From Phlebopus portentosus (Eukaryota > Basidiomycota > Agaricomycetes > Boletales > Boletinellaceae): DNA of 64,000 nt. Each line of letters begins with the position of its first letter. Positions within the stretch are counted from its first letter, which is position 1. The translations under genes were made by a program, and so were the position numbers. Below, piece by piece: positions 49,228 through 61,437 of this stretch. The DNA is taken from assembly GCA_037892935.1 (NCBI GenBank), contig JAYXKI010000002.1:1302001-1366000 (forward strand), read 5' to 3'. Under the pieces are notes generated by a model. That model was not told the origin of the DNA. It ran no database searches and worked only from the letters and a program-made list of their open reading frames with translations.

Positions 49228-51080
49228 TTATTCTATCGAAAGCCTTGGTTGTAGAACCACTCCACCGGAATACGAGCTTTGTCGCTCGCCTACGCCTGGA
49301 GTATTCGGAGCGGAATAGGTCACTTTTTCAGGTACGTCTGAGATGTAGAAAAAAGTTCAATCACCAAAAATTTGACCTCAGTGGCCACCATGGAATACTG
49401 ACCGTGCATCTTTGCCGGTGCCAGTCCTTTGTCGAAGTCTGAAAAGCACCGGAGACCAACACCAAATGTGGCGAACAATAAGAGGAATGCCACGATTGCT
49501 GTGATAAAGTCAGTTCCAGCGCAAGGCACAAAAGTGAGAAGAACATGTTTAGCTTACTGAACACTGTGAGAGTTGCTCTTGTCGTCTCGTATTGCGCCTC
49601 CGAGGATGGTTGATAGAATCGAACTAGCTTGTATACTAGCACGAACTTCAGTCGGCAGAAGAGCGCGTTGACATATGTCACTTACTGAAGTATGTTTCGG
49701 CCGCCAACATTATGATGAGTGAAATCGTCATGAGCCTGCAAAGTATTCCATAAATTGGATATGATTCGGACAACAAATAAGTTACCACTTGATCTCTCGT
49801 TTTACGGCAAGTCCGCAGAAGAATAGTAGAATCAAAACAATAGGGATAGCAGCGATGGTCAGCCCAAACTCGGCGGAGTTTGACTGCAGCACAATGATGA
49901 GCAACTGTTTGAAACGACTTAGTACTGCAAGTTTCATGAAGGCGTTCGTAGAATCTGACCTGCATTGTGACTCCGGTGAAACAGAAGAAGTCGAATTTGA
50001 GCAAACAAATCATGATCTGGTACCATTGGTACATTGCTGGAAAATTGCATGAGCACCGGTTCGGAACATTTGATTGCCACCTTACTCTTCATCTTAGGAT
50101 TAGCGCCGACAACTTGAAACACTGCCCAGCTACAAGTATAAGGTCAACACCGGTTTGACGACGAAATGAAACAAGAACTCACCCGAACTCGATAAAGAGC
50201 TCCCGGACAAAGAAGATCATTATCAGCCAGGCAACAGCCAGTACGCATGGGACAACAATCAGGAATGGTTCTACAATTCTCCAAAGAGTCCCAGGACCAT
50301 CGCATCCCTAGCAGAATCGCGAGTAAGGAACACAATCCATCATGATAGAGCTGTGACTCTATCACTCACCACGAACTCTGTGCATGGATCTTCAGTTCTG
50401 AAGACAAGGGCATCACGAGCTTCGTGTACTTGTAGTGCAGAGAACACTATAAGCGCTACATGAAAAACTATGCACAACAAATGTGAGAACGACGCTGGAA
50501 AGAGGAGGCATACTGCATACCTAGGATACCAAGTAGTTGGATGATGTTGCGAAGCTTGAGTGCATCCAGGGCCATGAGCAGTTCAAAGATCCTGTTCAGT
50601 TGGTCATGAGGTTATCCAAGGCTGAATAAAAGTTCAGTGTATCGATAATTACATCGCGAGCCCGAATAAGGAGAGGTAACACGGGATTGTCTAGCGGATC
50701 AGCACGTTAGTCAGTAACATTCTTCCTACGAAGCGAAAGACGTAATTCATAAGTACCTTGTAACTCGATCTTGAGCTTGTATCGACGTTAGCTTCGACCT
50801 TCATTCTGCATAAGTCTGGAGTCTACGCAAACCAGGAAATCGACCTCACAAAAGCAAATGCCAGCGCGACCATCGTGAGCACGATGATAGCATCTAAACA
50901 GCGGAGCATTGTCTCAGCACGCGCCACTTGTACACGCTACAGCGATTGAGTGACATACTTAAGACGACTTGGCGGTAAGGGACGATCAGTATCTTAATCG
51001 GCACGGAAGGTGGTTCTATACATACTTGTGGCCACGAACGCCTTTTGCGGTCTTGTCCCAAGGAATCGTTCGACGGCCAT
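49228..51080 (-). CDS. UPF0658 Golgi membrane protein
   Basis: Polytopic membrane protein of the fungal UPF0658 family, located to the Golgi in fission yeast, function unknown. About eleven short exons. Reconstructed order: MAVERFLGTRPQKAFVAT, NAIIVLTMVALAFAF, CYLSLFGLAMIFELLMALDA, LKLRNIIQLLGILVFHVALI, FLIVVPCVLAVAWLIMIFFV, RELFIEFGWAVFQVVGANPK, MYQWYQIMICLLKFDFFCFT, GVTMQLLIIVLQSNSAEFGL, AVKREIKWLMTISLIIMLAA, YKLVRFYQPSSEAQYETTRA and GLRCFSDFDKGLAPAKM. Seven hydrophobic segments are clear. The last exon is VTYSAPNTPGVGERQSS... ending in TAA 49228-49230. Joins around 50800-50960 are the least certain. Confidence 0.82.
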
Positions 51081-51523
51081 CCTGGCGGATGGCAATGATC
51101 ACGAAGAGAGAGGCGACGCTGGGCGCTGACGCGCGTCGTCGAGTTGAAAGGAAGAAGGGGATGGGGGTGGGAAGGCAATACCTGGAACAGATGAAGGCCG
51201 CTGGCTGTGCCGGACGAGGCGCGGAAGGGTATCGCCTTCTCTGATCCCTACACCGGAATGGCTATTATTAAACAACGACCCCACTTGCGCAAACATGGAC
51301 TCGAATTCGAATACTATTAATTGCTACTAGTCCACTGCTCTACTTATTGTTTTCTTTATACAAAAAACGCGATCATTTCAAAGTAAATTTGAACAGAAAT
51401 ATCGGTGAGAATTGTAGTGTCCATATGAGGCAATAGGACGCGCGTGACAAACGCGCCATGTCCTAAACTCCAACCAACCACACCGCGGCGCTCCTCCCGA
51501 TTTGGTTTCCATTATTTACCACC
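51081..51523. promoter_or_regulatory. divergent promoter region
   Basis: Lies between UPF0658 (-) and the large unknown gene (+). No gene seen. A stretch near 51290-51345 resembles a tRNA B box on the - strand but does not fold. Confidence 0.45.
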
Positions 51524-54500
51524 ATGGACGCCGTCGTGCCCGGCTCCCCCTCTTCGCTGAGCTCCGACAATTCTGACAGTGATGGCGTGAACACTTCCTC
51601 TGCAAAGATATATTTCGGAAAATTTCAGACTCCAGAGAAGAAACTCGCAGCTCTCGTGGATTCGGCGGTCCCCTCGGTTCAACCGAACGCGCTGAATACC
51701 AGTACTGCTGGATCGTCCTCGCTGCGTCGTTCCCCGCGACTATCCCTTTCCACTGCGCGTCAGGATATGGATGACTCGGCAGCGGAACAAAGTGAACAAG
51801 AAGAGGATGACGAAGACGAGCGAGAAGACAGTTCGCTAGAGAACAGAGGAAGTGAAATTCAGAAAGGGTCATGGCAGAATCCGCCCTTCCTAGAATTTCT
51901 TCGAAAAGATGGTGCGTGATGATCCTGCGCCCTTTGCGTCGTACTCAAAAATTTCTTTCAGAGCCTTCTTCCGCTATAGCTAGCCGCATAATGCGAGCAC
52001 ACGACAACCCATCACCTCCTCCAAAGTCACTTCGTCGGTCTTTGAGTACGCGGTCATCCTCGAACTTGATCTCTCCAGGCGCACTTCCTTTTGCTCATGG
52101 CTCTGCAGAAAGCTCTGACGATGCGGTCGAATTACTCTTGGAATCCAACGACACTTTTCCGAATAGCCTTACGCCACCACCAGTCGCGTCCGACATGACA
52201 TCTCTACCTACACCAACTATTAAACGACAATCGACACGTTCCCCAACACCTCGCGCCCTTAACGATGCCTGGTCTTCACAAATCATTCAGGGCGACGGTG
52301 AACCTGATCTCATATCATTCGATCGCTCAGTGCTTATTTCTCCTCCGGTTGGCATCGAGGTCCATTCGCCCTCGCCGCAGCATCCGCAGCAACTAACAAT
52401 AGATGATCTATTATTCTCTTCACCTCCACAAGTTTCTGCGCTAAAAGAAGAGTCTCGAGATAATGAGGGCAGCCCCGCCATTACACCCGGATCCTCTCTC
52501 CTGCCAGACTGTGCATCCAGGACGCAGAGCAGTCGACAGCAGACACCGCCTATTGACGCGCTAGGCGAGGCTGCAGAAGAGCCTGGAGTCGATGTACAAA
52601 AGGATGAAGCAGACACAACTTCTCGGACTCCTGACAGACGAGGTGATCGTTCTGGACTGGATCAGGAAGTCGACCAAATGACTCCTACCGTGCGCTTACC
52701 GATTCCCGCGTCGAGTCCTTCATTGAGGCGGAGTCCGAGGTTAAGTTCACTTCCTGATGCTACTTTGCAAGCCACACCACGGCCGTTCGCTTCGGGCAGA
52801 TTATCTCGTCCCAGAACACCCAAAACCGAGGGATACCAAGGCCGTAAACGGCGCCGAGAAGGTTCTGGGAGACCAACCCGGATGTCTCTTACACCCAGAA
52901 GAGGTGGCTGGCCTTCAGAGTCAGATGGGTCCTGTACAGAGACGGAGCTCTTTCAATCACCCTCGAAGTGGAAACGCGACCGAAAGCGCATTAAGAGAAC
53001 TACTGATTCATCGTCAGATGCGGTTGACTCGCGGTTAGCAGAGTCTCTGTCGCCGGGTTCTGCCCTTATTTTAACAAGTCTCGTCTCCTCCGAGAGCCTC
53101 GCTTCTACGGCAAAGTCGAGCAATGAGGCGATTCCATCAAGCACGCCGCGAAAGCACGAATCGACTTCTTCAAACGAAGATCATGACATGAAATCTCCTA
53201 CGAAATCTTTATTGCCTCCTATATCGAGTACTGTGCAGCGTCCACCTCCGGGTACATTCCGTCCTTCCGTCCTCACCCCGGCTCGCGGTAACCCAGCAAG
53301 ACCTCACTTGGCACCACCTTCTCCTCTCAAAATGACTTTGACTCCGGCGTCTCGTGATGACCCCAATAGAACTCCAGCTCGACGTATCCCTGTTAAAGAC
53401 GTGGACAACCACGCTTCTCTGAACCAACCAAATGGAGTACGACCTCCAGCCCCGGTCTTTTCCCGGCCTGTCTTCTCTCGCCCTGTGTTTTCGCGCCCTC
53501 CGGCGGACCATAGCACAGCGAAACAAGCACTACCACCGAAACAGGCATTGCCTTCGGAGCCTACATCTTCAGTATTTACTTTACGTCCTCGAGACAGGCC
53601 ATTTCCCCAAGCCTCCAGCTCAAGTCGTTCCAGGAGTGTTAGCGTAGAATCTCCAGATATCAAAGCTCGTCCTGATGAGCAGAAGGAGGCGGTGCTCGTA
53701 CCTGCTCCGAACGAGATGAGCACGGACGCGTCAAGTTCATCTCAGTCTGGACTTTCAGATCCTTCGACTAAACGAGCTTCACCGCCTCCCGTGAAGACTC
53801 CGACTCCGCCGGATCCCTCTAAGTCAGCTCAGAAGGTCGAAAGTCGAATACCTCGACCAGGAGCGTCCACGAAGCCTTCATCAGCTCACAGGTCGAAGTT
53901 GCCGATGCCATCTGCTAAAAGATCTAACGGACAGCTTGTGACTCCTGCGGTGAGTTTTCTGGTCTATATCTATCTTTCATTCAACAAGGATTAATTGCCG
54001 ATGTAGCCTTCTCGCCTTCCGCCACCAAAGAAGGCTCCTTTGTCCAGAGTGGCGCGTCTGGGTAGCAACTCGGCGAGTAGTTCGGATGATTCTGGAAGCA
54101 GTCAATCCGGGCCTTCTAGCGCCGTTCCTCCCAGAAAAGCTTTGGCAAGTGCCTTAGCAAAACGGAAACGGGACGCAGAGAAGCCAGCGGCCCCGCAGCA
54201 GATGATCAAGATGCGGCAAGTTATACCGGGTATGCACGGTGGAATACCGAAGTCAGTGTCACAGAATACCACCGAGAAAGCACCTTCAGCTCAAGAACCC
54301 GAGCCGGAACCTGAGAAGCCTAATGCGCGACGGCCGATCATTAAGCCCCGTAGAGTCGTCAAGGGTACACTGGGAGACTTCGAGTTTAAGACTGCTTCGT
54401 CCAAGACTTTAGAGGCCATATCTGAGAAACTCGCCCGAGAACGCGCGGAACAAGAAAGGATAAAGCAGGAAATGCAGAAAGAATCTTCGCCTCCAGCGCC

Positions 54501-55518
54501 TAGTCTAGAAACCTTTTCGTTCGAGTGCGCCGTCCCAAATGAACAGAAGGAAGAGAAAATGGACGTCGACCCAGCGGCTGTCCCCGCCGCTGCAACCAAT
54601 CCAGATTCTTTGCCCACATCGGACGATGTTCCTGATGTGGAGATGGCACCTCAGCCCGATCAGGGATCGGAGAACGAGACAGGTTCGAGAAGATCTTCGC
54701 GTGCCCGTCGTGTTCCTTCGACAGACGTATCCGGAACGGCATCCGCTGCGAATGTGCCGGGACAGCGCAATTCGCGGGGAAAAGTTGGCCCACCCAGACG
54801 TAGAGGATCGACACTACCTCCAAATCTCCTCTTCTCCTCGAATGGTCTGGCCTTGAAGACTCTTACGAACAATAATACCACGCGGAACCAGAACTATCAT
54901 GCCCAGCTCGAGATGCATATTGTCAGGAAGGCCGGTGAACAACGACCGGAGAGCCCTACGATGAAGCTTCGTACAATTACCGAAAAACAGAAGGAGGATC
55001 AGGATAAAATGCGAGCAGAACGGGCACGACGGCGACGCGGAGAGTCTGATGCAAGCGAGCTGGAGGGACATGCCGGCGCGCAACCATCTAAGCATCGGCG
55101 AGGGCCTGGGGATGAAGAAGACTATGAGACTCCTGTGCGACGGAACGATGGACGGAAAGCTGTTAAATGGGATCGAGGTCTCGAAGTATCAGTATTTTTG
55201 GACGAAATTGAAGTGCATCCGAAAAAGTATCGTGCCCGAGAAGGTGCTTCCGCCCCTCGCAAAGGCTGCCTAGTCCCTACTCCAAACGTGAGTTATTCTC
55301 TTACAAGGATTACTTTTGTTGGCTAAATCTCAAGATTTAATGCTGCAAAGCAGAAACCATTGGATGGACTAGGTAACCCGCTGGACGTGGATGCACCTCT
55401 TGACGTTGCTCCTGAGAAGGTCGTTGTGACGAAATTCATATACGACAACGATGAGGAAGCTGTTCTCTTTGATCCTCCAGCTCCAAAGACAACAAGAAGT
55501 AAATCAAAGAAGAAATAA
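51524..55518 (+). CDS. large disordered Ser/Pro-rich protein, probably nuclear
   Basis: I do not recognise a named family. Roughly 1,250 residues in about four exons (introns near 51911-51960, 53948-54006, 55288-55352). The start MDAVVPGSPSSLSSDNS precedes repeated RRSPRLS motifs (near 51730, 52715), typical of DNA-associated proteins. Further features are IYFGKFQTPEKKLAAL, many SP/TP sites suited to proline-directed kinases, a PVFSRP tandem repeat (53450-53510), QALPPKQALP duplications, and a lysine-rich coiled-coil-like segment (EKLARERAEQERIKQEMQKE). A more conserved-looking C-terminus follows: GRKAVKWDRGLEVSVFLDEI, PKKGCLVPTP-like (RKGCLVPTPN), and KFIYDNDEEAVLFDPP, ending TRSKSKKK. A mitotic or chromatin role is only a guess. 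Confidence 0.8.
53450..53505 (+). repeat. short tandem repeat encoding PVFSRP
   Basis: Three successive 15-nt units each encoding PVFSR, differing at third codon positions (CCTGTCTTCTCTCGC, CCTGTGTTTTCGCGC and relatives). Divergence at silent sites but not in protein suggests an old repeat kept by selection. Confidence 0.7.
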
Positions 55519-55815
55519 TTGAACGCACATTCCCCACCTACTAATCTGACTTCATTTTCTTGATTGTACGACATAATTTCTATTCTTTCACTTGCATTGC
55601 AGCACATTTATTCGACCTGTCGCTTGACGCTTCTGCTGTTTTGTCGTCGTCGCAATGCTTTCTGTATGTACGCATACGCACGCAATTACTGCCTCCCTCG
55701 CAATTGGATTACACACATACTTCACCGTACGTATTCACACGAATTCAACTTTAAATGTATATTCTTTATTCCAATGTGTAACCTCTCACGACGAGATATG
55801 CATGCATTATATCCG

Positions 55816-56927
55816 TTACTTGTTGCCTCTGTAGCTGATAGTTGGTGATGCTTGGTTGACGGGGAGGATGTAGAGCTCTGCTATGTTGACGTGCGGAGGA
55901 CGGGATGCGGCCCAAACGATCTCCTCTGCGATATCTTCCGCGACAAGTGGTTGTAAACCCTCGTAGACTTTGTCTGCGGCAGACTTATCACCGCGATAGC
56001 GGACGATGGAGAACTCGGTCTCGACCATTCCTATATTCTCAATCAGTTTTATGAAAGAATATGACAGATATGATACGAAGGACCAGGGGACTTACCAGGC
56101 TGGATTTCTGTCACGCGAATGGGGGTATCGACGAGTTCGCGCAGGAGCGATCCAGTGAATGCGCGCACGGCATGTTTGGTGGCACAGTATATGCTCCCGC
56201 CCGCGTAAGCTTCTCGTCCTGCGACGGAACCGAGATTTATAATGTGTCCTGTCTTGCGTTCTTTGAAGTCTGCAGTATGCATAGGAATCGGTTGGTATGA
56301 CTATGCATTGGAAAAAGAAAACCTTGGTAACTTGCCCTTGACAAGGAGTTGGGTCATTGAGATGAGACCGGAGACATTTGTCTGGAACATGGCTTCTATA
56401 TCGTCTGGGTTGATACTTCCCACTCTGTCGACACCGAGGACGAAGCCAGCATTGTTCACTATAATCTTGTCGGTCAAGTACGAATGATCTTGAAGTGTGT
56501 ATAAGCATACCAAGCACGTCGATAGCACGGAGCTCCGAAGGGATCTACATGAGTTTACCCTTTGGTGAGAAGTGACGATAAAATATGAAATTTTCGGACA
56601 TGCCTTATCCCAGAGCGAGGCTACCTGAGCCCTGTCGGACACATCGAGCTGGACACCAGCGACCTTGCCGCTACCTGGAACAGCCTTGAGAGAATCTACA
56701 ACTTGTTGCAACTTGTCGGCTCGTCGCGCTAACAAGACGAGGTTCGAGCCTGCCTTTGCAAAAAGCAAGGCGGTCGCCTACCTCAAATCGGAAAAAAAAT
56801 TCACAAGCATTATCACTATCTATTGCAGTGAAAAGTAGCTTTTACGACTCACAGCACCAATTCCTCCACTAGCGCCTGTGATGAGGATTGTCTTTCCGAG
56901 CAGACGTGACGTATTAAAAAGTGACAT
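55816..56927 (-). CDS. NADP-dependent SDR, YdfG/Ymr226c type
   Basis: Short-chain dehydrogenase of the family acting on serine and other 3-hydroxy acids. Five exons. Cofactor site [14 protein letters not shown], then [60 protein letters not shown] and [17 protein letters not shown]. The catalytic region is [20 protein letters not shown] then [10 protein letters not shown], giving intact Ser and YxxxK. Next come [20 protein letters not shown] and [20 protein letters not shown], with the end [13 protein letters not shown] 56925-56927, TAA 55816-55818. Substrate is inferred from family wording only. It is divergent from the SET gene over 262 bp. Confidence 0.9.
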
Positions 56928-57189
56928 GTCTAATGCTCCTCCAGACAGACGATGTGGGAGTCTGGGTAAGAGATATCGGCCGGGGTGAGAGCGGTGTGAA
57001 TGTATGCGGTCTTCATGTTTGCGTGAATTTGACGTGATCGGCAGACCTAATCGGTGATAAGATTCGCGTCTATCTCGGCGTTTTCCTCCCGAGCTTCATT
57101 TCGATCCAACCAACCTTGAGTAATGAAAAAAGCTATGATTTTTTGATCCCCAAGTCTGGCCAACTCTCACCCGATCAAATTCAAACTTC

Positions 57190-58900
57190 ATGAATGAGAA
57201 GGAACAACGGGAGAAGGAACTGTGGAAGCGGTTGGTCTCATGGATGGAGACTAAGGGATTTGACGCCTCTCAGCTCTGTGTCGAATCAAGAATACGAAAA
57301 GGTACAGGACAGATATACTACTTACCAAGTTCTTGCTGACTCTATATAGGAGCGGGGAGGGGTTTATTTGTCACTCAAACTCTGCATGCAAGTCATCGTA
57401 TTGAAGAAAGTCGAGTTCTTAAGGCCTGATTGTCTTGACTCGGGTACAGCCATCAACAAAGCCGTTCCTCGTAATTCCGGATAAGGCTCTGCTCAATTCA
57501 AGGAGCCTCAGTTCAATGTACCGATCAATAGCTCTAGAGGGCTTTACCAACAGATCATCCTCCGACCGTCTCGTAATTAGTGGTATTCAGCTGCTGTCAA
57601 TCCACTTAGCTCTCCACCGTCCTACAGGGCGTTCGTACTCAAAAGATCCGCATTATGGGCTCTACATAGACACTCTTCCAAGAGACTTTGACAGTCATCC
57701 TCTTACTTGGATCATCAAAGAGCAGCTTAGTGCGTCGGGTTCTCATGAAACGAAGCTACTTCAAAGTTTGCCTCCGAGTGTGCGCAAGGAGCTTGAAGAA
57801 GTTGCAAAACGATTCTGGAATGACTGGGATGTCGCCGTGCAAGCCAAGGTAATGATATTTTCTGATTTGTTCATTATGGCCTTAAGCTATTTCTCAGGAC
57901 GTTTATTTCGATGAGTTTCAGTCAAAGAACGAAGCTCTTTTTGATGTGCATGGATTCCTCTGGGGCTGGCTCGTAGGTCTGTTGTCCTTCGCCGATTACT
58001 AAATGTCGGACTCAATACCGCTCAGTCAACTCACGTAGCCTTTACATGGACATATTCCGAAGGAAATTGCCATTTTCCAACTTGACGCTATGCCCTCTCA
58101 TTGATTTTGCCAACCACACCAGTTCTTCGAGTCTTCCGCGAGCGAAATGGAGGGACGCTCCGAAGAGCGTTCGGGATCATCGCGTCGTCGGTGGCCTGTT
58201 GAAAGCATACGACTATTGCTTTCTTCCTCCTGATCAGACCATGAACGAAGGAGATGAGCTCTTCCTCAAGTATGGTGAACACAGTAACAGGACACTATTC
58301 GCTGAATATGGTTTTGTCGATGACGGTGCCAGCCAGGAGGTAGACGTGTCAGATCTCGTCGACAAATTGGTTAACAGGAAAAGATCTAGAAAATTAATCA
58401 GCGAGCTGCTTTCGGATGCCGCACGCCAGTTCATGAGGTGATTTTGCCCCTCCGAATGGGAGTTCTGAATAGAACTGACCATCCGCAGCGACTTGAAGCT
58501 CTACGACATTCCTCCGCCGAGCCACCCCTCATGGAGCCTCCAATGCGTACTCAGACTCATTAATATCGAGTTCCGGTCCGAGAGGGATTTCAGCCCCGGG
58601 ACAGCAGAGATGGAGATGATATTGAAGTCCTGGCGCGACGTCATCCTCGGTGAGGCCGATCTCGTATCCGATGCGAACGAGTCTTTGGTGCGGCATGACC
58701 TTGAATCGATTTGCAAGATTCTGGTTTCCCGATCTTCGGAAGGCATCCGCCGGTTGGAAGAAAATGAGGCATTGGATTCGGGGCTTGAATGCGACTGGTA
58801 CGGACGGGCAAAGGGTTGTATAACGAGTTTGTGGAGCGAGGAGGCGTATGTTGCGCAGGGTGTTTTGGATTTGCTAGCAAGTGGCCAAGAAGGATTTTAG
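57190..58900 (+). CDS. SET-domain lysine methyltransferase, SETD4-like
   Basis: Non-histone type SET protein related to Rubisco LSMT and SETD4. Six exons. N-terminus MNEKEQREKELWKRLVSWME, then SRIRKGAGRGLFVTQTL, the usual opening of the SET fold. The I-SET region holds RPTGRSYSKDPHYGLYIDTL and FWNDWDVAVQAK. Post-insert motifs NLTLCPLIDFANH (the NH pair binds AdoMet) and YDYCFLPPDQTMNEGDELFL, KYGEHSNRTLFAEYGFV, complete the active site. A C-terminal helical substrate-binding domain follows, ending LASGQEGF. ATG 57190-57192 was chosen because the preceding sequence has no longer frame. The substrate is not predictable. Confidence 0.86.
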
Positions 58901-59041
58901 TAAACTCTTAGAAAATCGGTGTTTACATGCTAATAGAGTTTCGTTTTGACAAATCAAAGTAGAAGTCACCAGTCCGTAGGCTCAGTTGTGATCGCCATCT
59001 GCGCGAAGTCATTGCGACGGTCGAGGAAAATCCATTGACAT
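58901..59041. other. 3' interval after the SET gene
   Basis: On the - strand an open run of about 24 codons ending ITTEPTDW lies at about 58963-59040, just past the TAA of the small gene at 59042. It may be coincidence. Confidence 0.3.
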
Positions 59042-59338
59042 TTAATTATGAGAGGCAGGAATCTCCAGATTGAAGTAGTAAATGAACAGAATGAAACCAA
59101 CACTCATATCGATGGTATTCTTGACGAAAGGGGCGTAGCGATCCTGTCCCTGACTCTTGTAGATGAGATGGGCGTGAGTCGAGGACGCGTCGTCGAGTCG
59201 TCGGTGTCGACCGACCGGTCGCGACGCGCCGTGCGAATATCAGTATCATATCATATCATATCAGCAGTGATGACAAGACAATGCTTTTGTCTCCTGCGAC
59301 CATGTGATTTTACGCACCAAGTGCACCGCATTGGCCAT
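59042..59338 (-). CDS. candidate tiny membrane protein gene
   Basis: On the - strand the frame AHLIYKSQGQDRYAPFVKNT, IDMSVGFILFIYYFNLEIPA, SHN then TAA (59042-59044) has a charged stretch followed by one clean transmembrane helix, the build of small mitochondrial or ER complex subunits. Upstream at 59336-59338 is ATG with MANAVHL followed by a GTGCGT donor. Joining to an acceptor just before GQDRYAPF (CAG) keeps phase and gives about 43 residues; other acceptors are possible. The first exon lies 94 bp from the divergent esterase start. I do not recognise the family. Its exon lacks an initiating Met, which is why long-ORF methods miss it. Confidence 0.42.
59244..59263. repeat. short ATATC repeat
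   Basis: Three to four units of a five-base repeat (TATCA), probably inside the intron of the candidate small gene on the - strand. Confidence 0.6.
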
Positions 59339-59432
59339 GTCCGTATTATCAGCGCCTGCCGGTTCAATTTCATTTTCGTAGATTTTCTTTCTTTTTCTTG
59401 CAGTTTGGTCTTTATCTCTCTCAGCGAGCTCG

Positions 59433-61225
59433 ATGGGTCAATCGCTCAGCTGGCTGTCCCACTCGGGTGTTCCTAAGTTGTACACTGTTCCCAACGGAGT
59501 TCGTCTCGCAGTCAGACCAGTAGACAGTCTTAAGCGTGTAGAATTGCTTTCGCTCTCTGATTACCTCAAGTCACGCTGTCCCTCTCTATTTGCGCCCTTC
59601 TCACCCCCATGGTGGCTCGGAAATGGCCACTTACAAACCGGCTACTGTGTAGTCGGTGACTTCTCTCAAGTAGACAAGGTGTGCTTCTACGCGCAAACTT
59701 CCTCACTTCGGGCTGATATCGATTCTTTTCCCGCGAGGTCGTATTTGATCGGTAAGTTCATAGTGTCCCTGCTCTTTTCAACTTTCACTGATGCTGGGAT
59801 ACATTCAGGACTTTAATTCGATTAAGAGATGGTGGTACACTGTACGTGTTACCAGCAAGCATTTCATCCTTCCGCGAGCTATTGCTGATCCCCCACGGCT
59901 CAGAGGCTTGGACTCCACGCCTCCAGTTCATGAACGGTCGCTACCCGCTGATGCTCCAGTGATCGTTGTTATGCACGGCCTAACTGGAGGTCAGTCAATC
60001 TCCGAACGTCGGCTAACGAGTTTGACTCATGTTTTCCTCTTCTCCAGGTTCGCATGAGTCCTATGTGAGGGCAGTCCTTGCGCAGGCCGTAAAGCCGAAA
60101 GAAGAGGGTGGCCTGGGATATCGTGGCATCGTCGTAAACTTCCGAGGATGTAAGCTCTCTCCAATGCTCATTACCGAAGCTCGTTAAAACGATCCATGCA
60201 CGCGTTTCGTGTGTAGGTGCGGGTGTACCGATGACCAGCGGTCAGCTGTACTCCGCGGGGCACACGGACGACTTGCGCCAGGCCCTCATGTATATCGCGC
60301 AGCGTTTCCCGAACGCACCTCTTCTTGGCCTGGGCTTTTCGCTAGGCGCGAACGTAATAGTCAGATATCTTGCCGAAGAGGGCAAACACAGCCGTTTACG
60401 TGCGGCGTGTGCCCTGGGATGTGTACGTCGATCTCAGACATTTGGCAAAGTATGGACTGACATTTTCTCGTATTTTCACATTATGTTATTAGCCCTGGGA
60501 TCTGTGGCAGAACAGCGTGAGGTAGGGCTTGTTCTTTTCTCATTTATTCCTCGAAATTACTGATGCGAGATCGTCTCACTATCCAACATAGAATGGAAGG
60601 AAATTTCTTCCTGCGCAATGTGTATTCCAAGGCGATGGCCACCAACCTCCTAAACCTCCTCAAGCGAAACGCACCGTATCTTTTGCAACTATCCGAGAAC
60701 CGCTTAACTCCAATCCTAGAACGTCTTGATGCACTCAGGAGTCTTACTCTAAAGGAATTTGATGCGAATGTCACGAGCAAAGTCGGCGGATCGTCACCGC
60801 CTTTTCCATTTCCCTCTGCGGACGCATATTATGAGTGGGCGGCAAGCCATCAGTGTCTCTCGGCAGTCCGGGTTCCTCTCCTTGCGATGAATGCTGAGGA
60901 TGACCCTATCGTCGGGCATGTTCCTACCGACGTAGGTAATAACGGGTACGTCGCTCTTTGCGTTACACCAGGTGGAGGGCATCTTGGGTGGTTCGAGCCG
61001 GGCCAGGATCGTCACCTTCAAAGATGGGTCACAAAGCCTACTTTAGAATGGCTGAGAGCTGTGGGCGAGGAGGTTCAGACTGGTCCCTCACAGGTACCTG
61101 AATTAGTCGAGGATGGAGAATGGACCACTGAAACTGGACAGACACATCTTGGCTTCAAAGTGCTCGGTGACGCGGGTGAGATCAGAGGCGCTGAAGGCGA
61201 AGGTGGTCTGTTCGCAGGTCTCTAG
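59433..61225 (+). CDS. alpha/beta hydrolase, EHT1/EEB1 type
   Basis: Esterase or acyltransferase of the family that includes yeast Eht1, Eeb1 and bacterial YheT; the yeast enzymes make and hydrolyse medium-chain fatty acid ethyl esters. Six exons. SPPWWLGNGHLQTGYCVVGD is the family opening, followed by VIVVMHGLTGGSHESYVRAV, RGIVVNFRGCAGVPMTSGQL and YSAGHTDDLRQALMYIAQRF. The nucleophile elbow is LGLGFSLGANVIVRYLAEEG (Ser of GFSLG), the acid VPLLAMNAEDDPIVG, and the His PGGGHLGWFE: a complete triad. The C-terminus is acidic and Gly-rich (EGEGGLFAGL). ATG 59433, TAG 61223-61225. Confidence 0.92.
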
Positions 61226-61437
61226 TCCTAGATCGATACTGTAGTTTCCTTTTGCATTATTTACCACCTCTCTTCTTGGAAGTTTCTTGCGTTCTTGTCG
61301 CACCTGGGACGAAACGATTATCGTAGTATGAAACTAGAGTAGAGTCCATGTACATCAGTTATGTCTAGAATCCAAATGCGCCATATACGTTCAATGTCCA
61401 GAAGTAAGTTCTGCAAGAATAATAAGCCTTCTAATCT

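Noticed and set aside
51280..51350. tRNA-like stretch on the - strand (GTAGAGCAGTGGACT and a TTCGAGTCC box)
   Set aside because: Neither the T arm nor the acceptor stem can pair, and the anticodon arm is not formed.
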